Source: Parasedimentitalea denitrificans (GTDB lineage Bacteria; Pseudomonadota; Alphaproteobacteria; Rhodobacterales; Rhodobacteraceae). Taken from it: a stretch of DNA of 64,000 bases. Position numbers and translations under genes: made by a program. The stretch spans positions 62,001-126,000 of the forward strand of contig NZ_QHLQ01000006.1 of the NCBI RefSeq assembly GCF_011813015.1, written 5' to 3'. The notes below the pieces were generated by a model. It saw only the letters and a list, made by a program, of their open reading frames with translations. It did no database searches and had not been told where the DNA came from. How positions within the stretch are numbered: the first letter of the stretch is position 1; each line of letters opens with the position of its first letter. Below, in pieces: positions 54,166 to 61,339 of this stretch.

Positions 54166-55131
54166 TCAACCCCAGAGTGCCGGTGTGGGCGGGTGCGCCC
54201 CGGCATCGTCAAAATGCAATGGTTCGTCGCGGTCTTCGGCCAACAGCAGCGGCCCGTCAAGGTCTGTCACCGCCGCACCCTGTGCCACCAGCGTAGCCGG
54301 TGCCATCGCCAATGATGACCCAACCATGCAGCCAACCATAACGTCATAGCCCTCGGCCAGTGCTTCGTCGCGCAGCTTCAATGCCTCGGTCAACCCGCCG
54401 GTTTTGTCCAGTTTGATGTTCACAACGTCATACTTGCCCTTCAACTTGGGCAGGCTGGTACGGTCATGGCAGCTCTCGTCAGCACATACAGGCACGGGGC
54501 GATCCATACCGATCAGCGCACCGTCTTCACCAGCAGGCAAAGGCTGCTCTACCAGTTCGACACCCAAGCGTACCAGATGTGGGGCAAGATCGGCATAAAC
54601 CTCAGCACTCCAGCCTTCATTGGCATCAATGATAATCGAAGCATCCGGAGCACCAGCACGTACCGCCTCTAGTCGAGGCATGTCATCCGGCGTACCCAAT
54701 TTGATTTTCAGCAATGGCCGAAACGCATTCTTCGCCGCCTGTTCCTGCATCTTCTCTGGGGTATCCAGCGACAGAGTATAGGCGGTGATTTCTGGCTTTG
54801 GCTCGGGTAGTCCGGCCAGTTCCCAAACCCGTTTGCCAGCCTGCTTGGCCTCCAGATCCCACAGCGCGCAGTCTACCGCATTACGGGCGGCGCCAGCAGG
54901 CAGAAGTGATTGCAGTTCTTCACGGGTAAATTCGGCGGGCAGGCCTTCGATCTCAGCGGTCACAGACTCCAGCGTCTCGTCGTAACGCGCATATGGCACA
55001 CATTCGCCCCAACCGGTAAAGCCATCCTGCTCCACCTTTACCGTCAGGACCTTTGCCTCGGTACGCGAGCCCCGTGAAATAGTGAAAACCTGCGCCAGCT
55101 TGAACACATCCTGCGTCACGGTGATTTGCAT
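54166..55131 (-). CDS. dgcA: N-acetyl-D-glutamate racemase (enolase superfamily)
   Basis: A 321-residue enolase-superfamily racemase related to L-Ala-D/L-Glu epimerases. The catalytic Lys pair is in LLKIKLGTP (about 139-147) and NIKLDKTGG (about 243-251). The Mg ligands are in IIIDANEGW (about 168-176), VEQPLP and CADESCHD. It lies directly downstream of the dgcN homologue. In the published DgcN-DgcA pathway, D-glutamate is first N-acetylated by DgcN and the acetylated product is then racemised by DgcA. Together the neighbours support this assignment over a muropeptide-recycling role. Confidence 0.88.
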   Translation of the reverse strand: MQITVTQDVFKLAQVFTISRGSRTEAKVLTVKVEQDGFTGWGECVPYARYDETLESVTAEIEGLPAEFTREELQSLLPAGAARNAVDCALWDLEAKQAGKRVWELAGLPEPKPEITAYTLSLDTPEKMQEQAAKNAFRPLLKIKLGTPDDMPRLEAVRAGAPDASIIIDANEGWSAEVYADLAPHLVRLGVELVEQPLPAGEDGALIGMDRPVPVCADESCHDRTSLPKLKGKYDVVNIKLDKTGGLTEALKLRDEALAEGYDVMVGCMVGSSLAMAPATLVAQGAAVTDLDGPLLLAEDRDEPLHFDDAGAHPPTPALWG

Positions 55132-55158
55132 GCCCGCTCCTTCTTCTTGTAGTAAACA

Positions 55159-55200
55159 CCTCCGCCGGAGGCTTCTGCCTTATCGGCAAACTCCTCCGGC
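55159..55200 (-). promoter_or_regulatory. mutually exclusive hairpins between dgcN and dgcA
   Basis: CCTCCG-C-CGGAGG (55159-55171) is a palindrome, but its right part GCCGGAGG (55164-55171) can also pair with CCTCCGGC at 55193-55200. The same middle strand can thus form either of two stems. It lies in the 81-bp gap between dgcN and dgcA and may tune expression of the second gene or protect mRNA ends. Confidence 0.5.
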
Positions 55201-55212
55201 AGCGGCGTTAGA

Positions 55213-56214
55213 TCAGATCGCGGCAAGCGCGTCCACTAGGCGTTCAGCGCCATGACGGTATGGGTCAACAGCAGGCAGGCCCATGCGCTCTTCGACCTGC
55301 GCCAGATAGGTCACAGCCTCATCTTCACTCAGGTGCTGAGTGTTGACCGAAATACCGACAACCTGACAAGCTGGGTTAGACTTACGGGCCAGTGGCAGCG
55401 CGGTGTCGCGCAGCTCTTCCAGCGACGGCAGGTCATAGCCCGGCAGACCACGCATATGCTCGCGAGTTGGCTCGTGACACAGGATCAGCGCATCTGGCTG
55501 ACCGCCGTGTACCAGCGCCATGGTCACACCAGAATAGGAAATGTGGAACAGGCTGCCCTGCCCTTCGATGTGGTCCCAATGATCCGCATCGTTGTCCGGT
55601 GTCAGATATTCAACCGAACCCGCCATAAAGTCAGCGATCACAGCGTCCAAAGGCACACCGTGACCGGTAATCAGGATACCGGTCTGGCCAGTGGCGCGGA
55701 AGGTCGACTTCATGCCACGTTTCTGCATTTCTGCATCCACAGACAGGGCCGTATACATCTTGCCCACCGAACAATCGGTGCCAACAGCCAGGCACCGCTT
55801 GCCGCTGCGCTTGACACCATTGGCAATTGGGTAGCCAACGGTAGGCACGCGCACATCGTGCAGAGTGCCGCCATGGGTCTGCGCCGCAGCCACCAGATCA
55901 CCTTCGTCGCGCAGCAGGTTATGCAAGCCGGAAGCCAGATCGTAACCCATTTCCAGCGCCTGGATCAGAACCTCTTTCCACGCGGCCGAAATGATGCCGC
56001 CACGGTTGGCCACACCAATAACCAGTGTCTTGGCACCGGCAGCCTTGGCCTCAGCCAGTGTCATCTCGGTCAGACCCAGATCAGCGCCACAGCCGGGCAG
56101 ACGGAGCTGACCTACAGCGTTTTCAGGGCGCCAGTCACGGATGCCAATGGCAACTTTGGCTGCAAGCATGTCGGGTGCGTCACCCAGGAACAGCAGATAA
56201 GGGGTCTCGATCAT
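55213..56214 (-). CDS. dgcN: D-glutamate N-acetyltransferase (DUF1611 family)
   Basis: A 333-residue DUF1611-family protein. The N-terminus opens MIETPYLLFLGDAPDMLAAK. The P-loop-like domain contains GTDCSVGKMYTALSVDAEMQ (about 157-176), the nucleotide-binding region of the family, and AFRATGQTG-like FRATGQTGILITGHGVP follows. A C-terminal half with ALILCHEPTREHMRGLPGYD completes it. DgcN N-acetylates D-glutamate in the DgcN-DgcA pathway. I prefer the ATG at 56214; an ATG five codons earlier (56229) is in frame. dgcA and dat follow, and mcl diverges upstream. Confidence 0.88.
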   Translation of the reverse strand: MIETPYLLFLGDAPDMLAAKVAIGIRDWRPENAVGQLRLPGCGADLGLTEMTLAEAKAAGAKTLVIGVANRGGIISAAWKEVLIQALEMGYDLASGLHNLLRDEGDLVAAAQTHGGTLHDVRVPTVGYPIANGVKRSGKRCLAVGTDCSVGKMYTALSVDAEMQKRGMKSTFRATGQTGILITGHGVPLDAVIADFMAGSVEYLTPDNDADHWDHIEGQGSLFHISYSGVTMALVHGGQPDALILCHEPTREHMRGLPGYDLPSLEELRDTALPLARKSNPACQVVGISVNTQHLSEDEAVTYLAQVEERMGLPAVDPYRHGAERLVDALAAI

Positions 56215-56519
56215 CTTGGGGCACTCCATGGAATTTCTTTGTCCGCGCGACTTTAATGGAGCCCTAACAAGATGAGTTCCCAAAATACCTTTTACACCCC
56301 ACGTCATTTGCACATTTCTCCCGCAAAATAGCGCATTCTTCGATGAATCTTTCATCCACAGGGAAACAGCCACCGATCCTTGTGCTTGATAGCGCAATCA
56401 CGACTATTGCTGCGCCAGCATTGCTGCGCTCGCACAATAAGGCTTGCGCGCTGTCGCGCAATTTAATACCACACAGGGTGACAAAATCGCAATTTCCTTA
56501 CTTACGCAGGTAGCCGCAC
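56215..56519. promoter_or_regulatory. divergent regulatory region between dgcN and mcl
   Basis: The 305 bp hold no gene. TTGCGCG (56444-56450) and CGCGCAA (56455-56461) form a perfect 7-bp inverted repeat with a 4-base centre, 59 bp ahead of mcl. It has the look of a repressor or activator site. The GC-alternating pattern TTGCGC recurs nearby in TTGCTGCGC copies around 56407 and 56421. Which regulator binds is not known. Confidence 0.6.
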
Positions 56520-57479
56520 ATGAGCTTTCGCATCCAGCCCACCGCCCCAGCCCGCCCAAATCGCTGTCAGCTGTTTGGCCCTGGTTCGAACACCAAGCTA
56601 TTCCCCAAGATGGCTGCCTCGGCGGCGGATGTGATCAATCTGGACCTCGAAGATTCGGTTGCCCCCAGTGACAAAGACACCGCCCGCGCCAATGTGATCA
56701 AGGCGATAAACACCATCGATTGGGGAACCAAATACCTGTCGGTGCGGATCAACGGGCTTGATACCCCCTATTGGTACCGTGACGTGGTGGACCTGCTGGA
56801 ACAGGCCAGCGACCGGATTGACCAAATCATGATCCCCAAGGTTGGCTGCGCCGAAGATGTTTATGCTGTGGATGCGCTGGTCACAGCCGTTGAGCGCGCC
56901 AAGGGCCGGACCAAGCCGATCAGCTTTGAGGTGATCATCGAATCCGCTGCGGGTATTGCACATGTCGAGGCCATCGCCGCCTCATCCCCTCGCCTACAAG
57001 CGATGTCGCTGGGCGCAGCTGACTTTGCCGCCTCGATGGGCATGCAGACCACCGGCATCGGCGGCACGCAGGAAAACTACTACATGCTGCGCGAAGGCGA
57101 AAAGCACTGGTCCGACCCATGGCACTGGGCGCAAGCGGCCATTGTCGCCGCCTGCCGCACCCATGGCGTGCTGCCGGTTGATGGGCCATTTGGTAACTTT
57201 TCCGACGACGAAGGCTTCCGCGCCCAGGCTCTACGCTCGGCAACCTTGGGCATGGTTGGCAAATGGGCCATCCACCCCAAGCAGATCGCGCTGGCCAACG
57301 AGGTGTTCACTCCATCCGACGCCGCCGTGACCGAGGCGCGCGAAATCCTGGATGCCATGGAAACCGCCAAGGCCAATGGCGAAGGCGCCACCGTCTACAA
57401 GGGGCGTTTGGTGGATATCGCCAGCATCAAGCAAGCCGAGGTGATCGTAGCCCAGTCCGAGTTGATCGCCAACAGCTGA
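56520..57479 (+). CDS. mcl: L-malyl-CoA / beta-methylmalyl-CoA lyase
   Basis: A 319-residue TIM-barrel lyase of the ethylmalonyl-CoA pathway, splitting beta-methylmalyl-CoA to glyoxylate and propionyl-CoA and malyl-CoA to glyoxylate and acetyl-CoA. ARPNRCQLFGPGSNTKLFPK, NLDLEDSVAPSDK (about 41-53), FEVIIESAAGIAHVEAIAAS (about 140-159, including the Mg-binding Glu) and SLGAADFAASMGMQTTGIGG closely match the Rhodobacter enzyme. The ATG at 56520 gives the expected N-terminus. A terminator follows. Confidence 0.95.
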   Translation: MSFRIQPTAPARPNRCQLFGPGSNTKLFPKMAASAADVINLDLEDSVAPSDKDTARANVIKAINTIDWGTKYLSVRINGLDTPYWYRDVVDLLEQASDRIDQIMIPKVGCAEDVYAVDALVTAVERAKGRTKPISFEVIIESAAGIAHVEAIAASSPRLQAMSLGAADFAASMGMQTTGIGGTQENYYMLREGEKHWSDPWHWAQAAIVAACRTHGVLPVDGPFGNFSDDEGFRAQALRSATLGMVGKWAIHPKQIALANEVFTPSDAAVTEAREILDAMETAKANGEGATVYKGRLVDIASIKQAEVIVAQSELIANS

Positions 57480-57504
57480 CGTTCCTTTACTTTCATGGAA
57501 ATCT

Positions 57505-57533
57505 GGGGCGTCCTGCGGGGCGCCCTTTTTGTT
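57505..57533 (+). terminator. intrinsic terminator of mcl
   Basis: GGGCG (57506-57510) and CGCCC (57521-57525) form a short GC stem. TTTTTGTTT follows. It lies 26 bp after the mcl stop and ahead of the next gene. Confidence 0.75.
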
Positions 57534-57544
57534 TAGGACATATC

Positions 57545-58144
57545 ATGACCAAACTGACGCTATTCCATACGGCCCATGTTCATGCCGATACGTTCAATGC
57601 TCTGGCCCCCGATGCCGAGTTGAACCACACAGTGCGCGAGGACTGGCTGGCGCGGGCGCAAGACGGTATTGGCAAGGCTCTGGCGACTGAGGTTTCCGCT
57701 GCAAAACAAGCCGCAGATGGCCCGGTTCTATGCAGCTGCACCACCATCGGCGAGGTCGCGGAACAGGCTGGGGCCACCCGAATCGATTGGCCGATGATGC
57801 AAGAGGCTGCGCGTATTGGCGCGCCGGTGCTGATGGCCTATTGCCTCGACAGCACCGCCAGACCTTCCGAAGCGTTATTGCGGCGGGCCTATGGCGACAG
57901 AGATCCGCAACTGACCTGCCTAAAATTGGCGCAGCATTGGCCCTTGTTTGAGGCTGGAAAGTCCGAAGATTTTGCCCGCGCGCTTGCCGAGGACATTAAG
58001 GTCGAACTAGACCAAAGCCAATTCGGTTGCGTTGTGCTGGCCCAAGCCTCGATGGCGGGGGCGGCGGAGGTACTGCGCGAGGTTACAGATGTGCCGATCC
58101 TGGCCTCGCCAGAAATTGCGGTGCGGTATCTGCTTGCCGAATAG
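57545..58144 (+). CDS. Asp/Glu racemase-fold protein
   Basis: A 199-residue protein resembling the Asp/Glu/hydantoin racemase superfamily. It opens KLTLFHTAHVHADTFNALAP and has PVLCSCTTIGEVAEQAG (about 60-76) in the position of the first catalytic Cys. The second motif reads VVLAQASMAGAAEVLREV (about 161-178), where racemases usually have a second Cys. An Ala or Ser stands there, so true racemase activity is doubtful. The ATG at 57545 is preceded by AGGA and lies 65 bp after mcl. Neighbouring dgc genes make a link to D-amino acids possible, but a separate role is equally open. Confidence 0.7.
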   Translation: MTKLTLFHTAHVHADTFNALAPDAELNHTVREDWLARAQDGIGKALATEVSAAKQAADGPVLCSCTTIGEVAEQAGATRIDWPMMQEAARIGAPVLMAYCLDSTARPSEALLRRAYGDRDPQLTCLKLAQHWPLFEAGKSEDFARALAEDIKVELDQSQFGCVVLAQASMAGAAEVLREVTDVPILASPEIAVRYLLAE

Positions 58145-58157
58145 CCACGCAAAGAGC

Positions 58158-58186
58158 CCGGCGGGATCACTACCCTGCCGGTTTCA
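58158..58186 (+). terminator. hairpin after the racemase-fold gene
   Basis: CCGGC (58158-58162) and GGG (58163-58165) pair with CCC (58173-58175) and GCCGG (58177-58181) with one bulged T. TTTC follows. It lies 14 bp past the stop codon. Confidence 0.7.
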
Positions 58187-58466
58187 TCTGGTTATGCTGA
58201 TATCAGCTACCGTTAGATTAGTTAGATAAGAATGGCGGTACCGCCAAAGCGGAAGCGGACGGGGAGCAAACCCCGCGTGCTAAACGTTGTCTCTGCGCGC
58301 CCCAGTCGTGATGGGACCCTGTTCCAGATACCGGGAGTGTCAGACCCGGCGGTGATCGCGATCAGCGGCGTTTTCCCATGAAAAAGAGAATGTCGCGTTA
58401 CAGGGGCGTACGCCGACTGCGCAACGCTTTCATCTGAAACGCCCCTCCTAGCGGGAAGGATGCACT

Positions 58467-58496
58467 ATGAGTATTTTCGGCAAAAAGAAACATTAG
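58467..58496 (+). CDS. 9-codon open frame (possible leader peptide)
   Basis: ATG at 58467 to TAG ending at 58496 encodes MSIFGKKKH. AAGGA lies 9 bases upstream (58456-58460). It follows the hairpin-rich segment directly and lies in the left arm of an inverted repeat. It could be a leader peptide or the stub of a lost gene. There is no downstream gene on this strand before 59083. Confidence 0.3.
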   Translation: MSIFGKKKH

Positions 58497-58537
58497 TGTT
58501 GCGCAGGGTCTTGGGCTTCTTTTTGCTAAAAATACTC
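58469..58537. repeat. 21-bp inverted repeat
   Basis: The arm at 58469-58489 starts GAGTATTTT and ends CAAAAAGAA. Its near-perfect reverse complement lies at 58517-58537 (TTCTTTTTGC...AATACTC), with 2 mismatches in 21. The 27-base loop is GC-rich. It could terminate transcription on either strand, notably of the Lrp gene reading leftward. Confidence 0.8.
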
Positions 58538-58557
58538 AAATCCCAGAGTTGCCACAC

Positions 58558-59010
58558 TCAGGCCCGCAGATCCTTGGGCGAGCCCATCACCACATAGGTG
58601 GTAATCGCCGTCACATAGGGCGAGGTCCCCAGAATATCGGTATGAAACCGCTTGTAACTGGGCAGATCCGGGCATTCGACACGCAGCAAGTATTCGATGG
58701 TGCCAGTGATATTATGGCACTCCACCACCTCCGATGCTGCATCCATCGCCTGTTCAAACGCATGTTGCGCGTGTTTCGTGTGATCGCCCAGCCCCACCGC
58801 GATGTAGGTCACAAAGCCAGCGCCCATCGCCTCGCGGTCCAGTACGGCGCGGTAACCGGTGATGATACCTTCGGCCTCCAGTTCCTGCACCCGGCGTAGG
58901 CAGGCGGACGGCGACAGGCCCACTCGGTCGGCCAGTTCCAGATTACTGATACGGCCGTCGCGTGACAGCTCATGCAATATCTGTTGGTTTATGCGGTCCA
59001 TTTTCGCCAT
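58558..59010 (-). CDS. Lrp/AsnC family transcriptional regulator
   Basis: A 150-residue regulator with an N-terminal HTH (INQQILHELSRDGRISNLEL, then RVGLSPSACLRRVQELEAEG) and a C-terminal RAM ligand domain (about 70-145, VECHNITGTIEYLLRVECPD). It diverges from a LysE-family exporter gene with 72 bp between. This is the classic LysG/Lrp-with-exporter pairing for amino acid efflux control. Confidence 0.93.
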   Translation of the reverse strand: MAKMDRINQQILHELSRDGRISNLELADRVGLSPSACLRRVQELEAEGIITGYRAVLDREAMGAGFVTYIAVGLGDHTKHAQHAFEQAMDAASEVVECHNITGTIEYLLRVECPDLPSYKRFHTDILGTSPYVTAITTYVVMGSPKDLRA

Positions 59011-59013
59011 TAG

Positions 59014-59072
59014 TTGCGAAAATAGACCACATGCGCTGCAAAACGCAATTACATTTGGTGCATTTTCCGCAA
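59014..59072. promoter_or_regulatory. inverted half-sites between Lrp and LysE genes
   Basis: TTGCGAAAAT (59014-59023) and ATTTTCCGCAA (59062-59072) are inverted near-copies about four to five helical turns apart. They flank the shared promoter region, as expected for an Lrp multimer wrapping DNA. Confidence 0.5.
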
Positions 59073-59082
59073 ACCTTAGTGC

Positions 59083-59679
59083 ATGACTTATGATCTTTTC
59101 CTAGCGCTTGCGCTCTTCGCCTTTGTCTCATCGATCACGCCGGGACCCAACAATCTGATGCTCATGGCTTCGGGTGCCAATTTCGGTTTTCGCCGCACCA
59201 TTCCGCATATGCTGGGGGTGGCACTGGGGTTTGTGTTCATGGTTCTGATGGTCGGCGCCGGTTTGGTGCAGGTGTTTGACGCCTATCCGGTCAGCTACAC
59301 AGTGCTGAAAGTCGGGTCAGTGGTTTACCTGCTGTATCTGGCTTGGAAGATCGCCAATGCAGGCCCTGCCGAAGCGGGTGAAATCAGCGGCAAGCCAATG
59401 ACATTCCTGCAGGCGGCGGCATTTCAGTGGGTCAACCCCAAGGCCTGGGCGATGGCACTAACCGCGATCAGTGCCTACACGCCGGACCAAACGCTAATGG
59501 CAATCCTGCTGGTGGGCGTGGTGTTCGGTGCGGTCAACCTGCCCTCGGTCAGTTCGTGGACGGTGCTTGGCCAGCAAATGGCACGAGTGCTGACCAATCC
59601 ACGTCGCCTGACCGCGTTTAACTGGACCATGGCCGTGCTGCTGGTGGCCTCACTCTATCCTGTAATCTGGCCCAGCTAA
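59083..59679 (+). CDS. LysE/RhtB family amino acid exporter
   Basis: A 198-residue inner-membrane exporter with five to six hydrophobic helices. The N-terminal ALFAFVSSITPGPNNLMLMA (about 11-30) is the family signature. FQWVNPKAWAMALTAISAY (about 115-133) is the second conserved block. Likely substrates are amino acids or homoserine-like compounds; the divergent Lrp regulator supports induction by its own substrate. A strong terminator follows. Confidence 0.94.
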   Translation: MTYDLFLALALFAFVSSITPGPNNLMLMASGANFGFRRTIPHMLGVALGFVFMVLMVGAGLVQVFDAYPVSYTVLKVGSVVYLLYLAWKIANAGPAEAGEISGKPMTFLQAAAFQWVNPKAWAMALTAISAYTPDQTLMAILLVGVVFGAVNLPSVSSWTVLGQQMARVLTNPRRLTAFNWTMAVLLVASLYPVIWPS

Positions 59680-59709
59680 GATACTTACCTCGTAACCATC
59701 CTGAAACTT

Positions 59710-59735
59710 GCCCGGCGTTCACGCCGGGCCTTTTT
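59710..59735 (+). terminator. intrinsic terminator of the LysE-type gene
   Basis: GCCCGGCG (59710-59717) pairs with CGCCGGGC (59722-59729) around a TTCA loop. CTTTTT follows. It may also serve the converging GyrI-like gene less efficiently. Confidence 0.93.
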
Positions 59736-59739
59736 GGTT

Positions 59740-60378
59740 TCAAACCGGCGCAACGGGTTGGCGTAGAATTGTCTTTAACTTTTCAGGCGCGACACGACGT
59801 GCATCACTTAGGTAAATCTCGTGGTGCGGCCCATTAAAGGTTAGCCCCTGCCCTGGCATCAACTCATCATGCAAATGCGCCAGCGTCGGGGCTTCGTCGG
59901 TGTAGGGCCCCAGATGCAGGGTTTGCAGACAGCGACCTTCGTCCAGACGACCATGATAGACTTTCGCCATGGTTTCTGCATCGGTTGGTGCGTCTTTTTT
60001 CTTGGCCAGCTTTTTCAATGCCACCTCGCGTACCTGTTCCAGCATATCCGGCACCACATGGTCCGGCAGGCGGATCATTACGGTCCAGACCCAAGCATTG
60101 CGATCATTGCGAACAAAGACACTTGGGTCATCAGCCATCCACAGGGCTTCGAGCGGGGGAACTGTGAAATCCTGCCCAGCCGCTTTGCACTCAAATTTCA
60201 GCCCATAGGCAACCGGGTAAAGAGCGGCGATAGCCTTGCCAAAGTCCTCTCCGCCCGGATCACCCTGCCCGTCTATCATCACATAGGGAATGGATGGGAT
60301 CACAAGATCATCCCAACGCCCCGCCTTGCCAGTGTATTCAGCTTTAAAAACGCGTTTAAAATCAAGTTTGTCAGTCAT
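59740..60378 (-). CDS. GyrI-like small-molecule-binding protein
   Basis: A 212-residue stand-alone protein of the GyrI-like superfamily (SOUL/YjbR-type SHS2 fold). PSIPYVMIDGQGDPGGEDFG (about 28-47) and WMADDPSVFV are typical of this group, which binds cationic or aromatic ligands. LHLGPYTDEAPTLAHLHDEL (about 153-172) is the second half of the fold. It lies 6 bp downstream of an AraC regulator that carries its own GyrI-like domain, so the two are co-transcribed. Confidence 0.85.
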   Translation of the reverse strand: MTDKLDFKRVFKAEYTGKAGRWDDLVIPSIPYVMIDGQGDPGGEDFGKAIAALYPVAYGLKFECKAAGQDFTVPPLEALWMADDPSVFVRNDRNAWVWTVMIRLPDHVVPDMLEQVREVALKKLAKKKDAPTDAETMAKVYHGRLDEGRCLQTLHLGPYTDEAPTLAHLHDELMPGQGLTFNGPHHEIYLSDARRVAPEKLKTILRQPVAPV

Positions 60379-60384
60379 TTGAGG

Positions 60385-61218
60385 TCACTTTAGCGGCAAG
60401 AAAATTTCGGTTAACAGATCCTCGGGTGCGGTATCGCGGGGGGAGTTCAGCGAGATCTCGTAACAGGGCATATCCGCGGGCTCTTCTCCCGAGTTGGGGA
60501 GCCAGTCGCCAAACAAGGTTTGATAGGCCTCGGCCAGCCCGGCATAGGGGCCTTTGTAGGTCATCACCGCAGTTTTGCCGCCGGGGATGATGTACTCTTC
60601 CAGCCCTTTTGGAATTTCATCGCCTCGCCAGATCATCCCCGCACGACTGTTCAGTTTGTCCTCGGGCACCTCTTCGGGGTTGTCACAATAGACGCCGACA
60701 AATCCACCGACATGGGGCCACAGATTGCGCGCGGTACAGATGGCGACAAGGTTTTCGAACACCTTGCCGATTTTGTAATAGGCTCCGACATGGCGTTGTG
60801 ACGCTAGGCGGCGGTCTGGTTCCTGGCGGATGGTCACGGGGTACATTCTGAAATCTCCTGATTTGAGTGTCGACACAGGAGGCAGCGTGCGACCCGCCGC
60901 ACGGAAACTTGCCGGGCGCGCACCGAACATTTCGGCAAAGGCACGGGCAAAGCTGGCAGTGTTGGGATAGCCGATGTCAGTGGCGATCTGATCAATCGAC
61001 CGGTCATCATTCACCAGCCAGATCGACGCCCGGTGCAAACGAATCCGTCGCACTGCTTGGGCACAGGTTTCACCCGTCATGGCCCGAAAAACCCGGTGCC
61101 AATGGAACCGCGACATGGCGGCAACATCAGCGAGGGTGTCCAGCGACAAATCCCCGGCAGGGTTATCGTGAATATGACTAAGTACCCGCAGGATCCGGTC
61201 TTCATAGCTGTTTGACAT
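60385..61218 (-). CDS. AraC family regulator with C-terminal GyrI-like domain
   Basis: A 277-residue regulator with an N-terminal AraC double HTH (about 8-105: LADVAAMSRFHWHRVFRAMT and IATDIGYPNTASFARAFAEM). A C-terminal GyrI-like effector domain follows (about 120-275, with RHVGAYYKIGKVFENLVAIC). This is the Rob/SoxS-like layout used for sensing drugs or other organic ligands. The adjacent free GyrI-like protein may bind the same ligand. Confidence 0.92.
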   Translation of the reverse strand: MSNSYEDRILRVLSHIHDNPAGDLSLDTLADVAAMSRFHWHRVFRAMTGETCAQAVRRIRLHRASIWLVNDDRSIDQIATDIGYPNTASFARAFAEMFGARPASFRAAGRTLPPVSTLKSGDFRMYPVTIRQEPDRRLASQRHVGAYYKIGKVFENLVAICTARNLWPHVGGFVGVYCDNPEEVPEDKLNSRAGMIWRGDEIPKGLEEYIIPGGKTAVMTYKGPYAGLAEAYQTLFGDWLPNSGEEPADMPCYEISLNSPRDTAPEDLLTEIFLPLK

Positions 61219-61339
61219 GGTCGTTTACTGCTCCTTTGTCCCCGGTGATGTGCCACAAGCAAGAATTACAAATCTTGCTGAGTTGCATCTGACCGCAGGT
61301 AAGGCCATATATCGGGAAATTCCGCGCGTGTGAGGCTAT

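Larger units (their letters stand above)
58187..58557 (+). other. non-coding hairpin-rich segment, candidate structured RNA
   Basis: No protein family is recognisable in 370 bp between the racemase-fold gene's terminator and the end of the Lrp gene. From 58234 to 58446 inverted repeats are packed head to tail: GGCGGTACCGCC (58234-58245), CGGGG/CCCCG (58260-58275), CCCA/TGGG (58301-58315), CCGGG/CCCGG (58331-58349), TGATCGCGATCA (58353-58364) and AGGGGCGT/ACGCCCCT (58402-58446). A 9-codon frame MSIFGKKKH begins at 58467 with AAGGA upstream and opens inside a separate 21-bp inverted repeat. I do not match it to a known riboswitch, 6S RNA, RNase P or tmRNA. Confidence 0.55.

Noticed and set aside
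56580..56595. GGTTCGAACACC, similar to a tRNA T-loop
   Set aside because: No acceptor or anticodon stem surrounds it. It is within the mcl coding frame (FGPGSNTK).
58232..58381. 49-codon frame beginning MAVPPKRKRTGSK, at first reminiscent of ribosomal protein L32
   Set aside because: It does not continue as L32, has no Shine-Dalgarno, and lies across the hairpin-rich segment. It is read as non-coding.
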